Shown: positions 63,188 through 64,000 of the stretch, in pieces | How positions within the stretch are numbered: position 1 is the stretch's first letter | Layout of the letters: every line of letters begins with the position of its first letter | NCBI GenBank assembly: GCA_944323485.1 | Contig: CALUSR010000004.1 | Coordinates: 222,234 to 286,233 of the forward strand | Reading direction: 5' to 3' | DNA: 64,000 nucleotides | Source: Candidatus Gastranaerophilales bacterium | GTDB taxonomy: Bacteria; Cyanobacteriota; Vampirovibrionia; Gastranaerophilales; CAJFVJ01 | Position numbers and translations under genes: made by a program | Notes under the pieces: generated by a model | Told to the model about the DNA's origin: nothing | Database searches by the model: none | What the model saw: only the letters and a program-made list of their open reading frames with translations

Positions 63188-63275
63188 ACCATTACCTTCC
63201 ATTTTCCATATACAAATAATAAACTCCTGAATAAAATTTATTGCTTTTTTTCTGGCATTTATTGCGATTTATTAC

Positions 63276-63307
63276 AAAAAAGCGGGATATAAATCCCGCT
63301 TTTTTGT
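63276..63307 (-). terminator. Intrinsic terminator of the repeat-rich gene
   Basis: A perfect 13-bp stem (63276-63288 with 63293-63305) with a 4-base loop lies 19 bp beyond the stop at 63326. The minus strand ends in a T run. Confidence 0.88.
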
Positions 63308-63325
63308 TTATTAATTATTTTTGTA

Positions 63326-64000
63326 TTACTGTTGAGCGCCTTCAGTATTACCTTCTGTTTGACCTTGCTGAGCTTGCTGTATTGCATCGGCTGCTGCGGC
63401 TGCATCTGCTTCGGCTCTATCTGCTTCAGCTTCTGATGCTGCAGCTGCTTCCTGCTGTTTTTGAGCCCATTCTGCTTCCTGTTGAGCTGCTTCTTGCTGT
63501 ATTCTTGCTGCTTCTGCAGCTTCTGCTTCCGCTCTTTTTGCTTCAGCTTCTGCAGCGGCAGCGGCTTCCTGCTGCTTTTTAGCCCATTCTGCTTCCTGCT
63601 CTGCTGCTTCTTGCTGTATTCTTGCTGCCTCTGCAGCTTCTGCTTCCGCTCTTTCTTTTTCAGCCTGCGCTTCTGCGTCTGCTTTAGCTTTCTGCTCTTC
63701 CCAGTATGCTTCCTGTTGTTGAGCTTCTTCAATTATTCTTTGAGCTTCTGCTTCTGCATCAGATTGAGTCTGTCCGCCTTCGGTTTCACCTGTTTCACCC
63801 TGGGTTCCTTCGGTTTCACCTGTTTCACCCTGAGTTCCTTCAGTTTCACCTGTTTCGCCCTGAGTTCCTTCGGTTTCACCTGTTTCGCCCTGAGTTCCTT
63901 CGGTTTCTCCTGTTTCGCCCTGAGTTCCTTCGGTTTCACCTGTTTCACCCTGGGTTCCTTCGGTTTCACCTGTTTCACCCTGGGTTCCTTCGGTTTCACC
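63326..64000 (-). CDS. Repeat-rich protein: Gly-Glu-Thr-Gln repeats then Ala/Glu/Gln coiled coil (partial)
   Basis: The minus-strand frame ending at TAA 63326-63328 stays open to the window edge (225 codons), so the N-terminus is missing. At the edge it reads repeats of GETGETEGTQ, coded by a 30-bp tandem unit. After GGQTQSDAEAEAQRIIEEAQ it becomes an Ala/Glu/Gln coiled coil. A 39-residue unit there appears nearly twice (EAARIQQEAAEQEAEWAKKQQ and EAARIQQEAAQQEAEWAQKQQ), and the end is GNTEGAQQ. The composition is that of a filamentous or surface-exposed stalk. Lys/Arg-rich readings in the other frames here are shadows of this gene. Confidence 0.7.
   Translation of the reverse strand, partial: GETEGTQGETGETEGTQGETGETEGTQGETGETEGTQGETGETEGTQGETGETEGTQGETGETEGTQGETGETEGGQTQSDAEAEAQRIIEEAQQQEAYWEEQKAKADAEAQAEKERAEAEAAEAARIQQEAAEQEAEWAKKQQEAAAAAEAEAKRAEAEAAEAARIQQEAAQQEAEWAQKQQEAAAASEAEADRAEADAAAAADAIQQAQQGQTEGNTEGAQQ
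63781..63990. repeat. 30-bp tandem repeat array, seven full copies, continuing past the edge
   Basis: Seven adjacent 30-bp units are present, differing by only one to three bases, with an eighth starting at 63991. They encode GETGETEGTQ on the minus strand. The unit is a multiple of three, so copy-number change keeps the frame. There are no spacers, so this is not a CRISPR. Confidence 0.92.

Noticed and set aside
63259..63999. Two Lys/Arg/Pro/Gln-rich reading frames on the minus strand that look like basic repeat proteins
   Set aside because: They are other-frame readings of the same repetitive DNA. The frame ending at 63326 is open to the window edge, gives normal Ala/Glu coiled-coil and Gly-Glu-Thr repeats, and ends just before a terminator.
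63781..64000. CRISPR array
   Set aside because: The 30-bp units are directly adjacent with no spacers and lie in a coding frame.
1..64000. tRNA or rRNA genes
   Set aside because: I scanned for T-loop-like GGTTCGAATCC/GGTTCAAATCC patterns and conserved rRNA stretches and found none convincing. A covariance search would be needed to be sure.

Overview
The window looks like a chromosomal piece of an AT-rich, Gram-negative-type bacterium. My best guess is a Gastranaerophilales/Vampirovibrionia ('Melainabacteria') relative of Cyanobacteria. This is inference from gene content: LL-diaminopimelate aminotransferase, a divergent membrane pyrophosphatase, flagellar FliO, cyanobacteria-like GHL10 and FtsH-type proteins, and several proteins with a short N-terminal [hydrophobic]-[N/S]-F-x-G tag. 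Coding density is high, convergent genes often overlap at their stops, and TTG/GTG starts occur. I see no rRNA, tRNA, CRISPR array, prophage or transposase.

Layout. 1-4.8 kb: a partial unknown gene, a CgeB-type glycosyltransferase with a small membrane protein, a tagged GH77 glucanotransferase and a WaaE-type glycosyltransferase. 4.8-10 kb: a U32 RNA-hydroxylation protein and a purine permease, divergent from adenine deaminase. 10-16 kb: a secreted EEP-fold protein, a large FtsH/Clp-like protease whose ATPase motifs are eroded, and a tagged HD (alarmone hydrolase-like) protein. 16-19 kb: a SulP transporter and aspartate kinase. 19-24.5 kb: a fliO-neuB-HAD-maf-TPR operon that looks like flagellin glycosylation. 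24.6-28.4 kb: a sensor kinase, two LuxR-type response regulators and AnmK. 28.5-37 kb: small secreted proteins, an FkbM methyltransferase, membrane pyrophosphatase, parvulin, MATE exporter, isochorismatase-like hydrolase and carbonic anhydrase. 37-39 kb: two divergent coiled-coil proteins. 39-46 kb: nadB-nadC, a small protein, then a four-gene set better read as citrate to 2-oxoglutarate (Re-citrate synthase-like, LeuCD-type aconitase, NAD-isocitrate dehydrogenase) than as leucine synthesis. 46-51.6 kb: a gene broken by one stop codon, dapL, a tagged PRPP synthetase behind a leader with a terminator, a radical SAM protein and RlmD. 51.6-60 kb: an ABC exporter, an anthrax-lethal-factor-like metallopeptidase, a MalK-type ATPase, a PAS kinase lacking its acceptor histidine, RsmI, TcdA and a J-protein. 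60-64 kb: a GHL10 glycoside hydrolase, a tagged lipoprotein-like EF-hand protein, and a repeat-rich protein running off the right edge.

The most unusual material is the shared N-terminal tag on otherwise unrelated proteins (intact at 2083, 12019, 15351, 47923 and 62009, broken at 45978), together with the pseudo-ATPase protease and the lethal-factor-like peptidase. Two AT-rich upstream motifs recur ahead of some of these genes and may mark a shared regulon.
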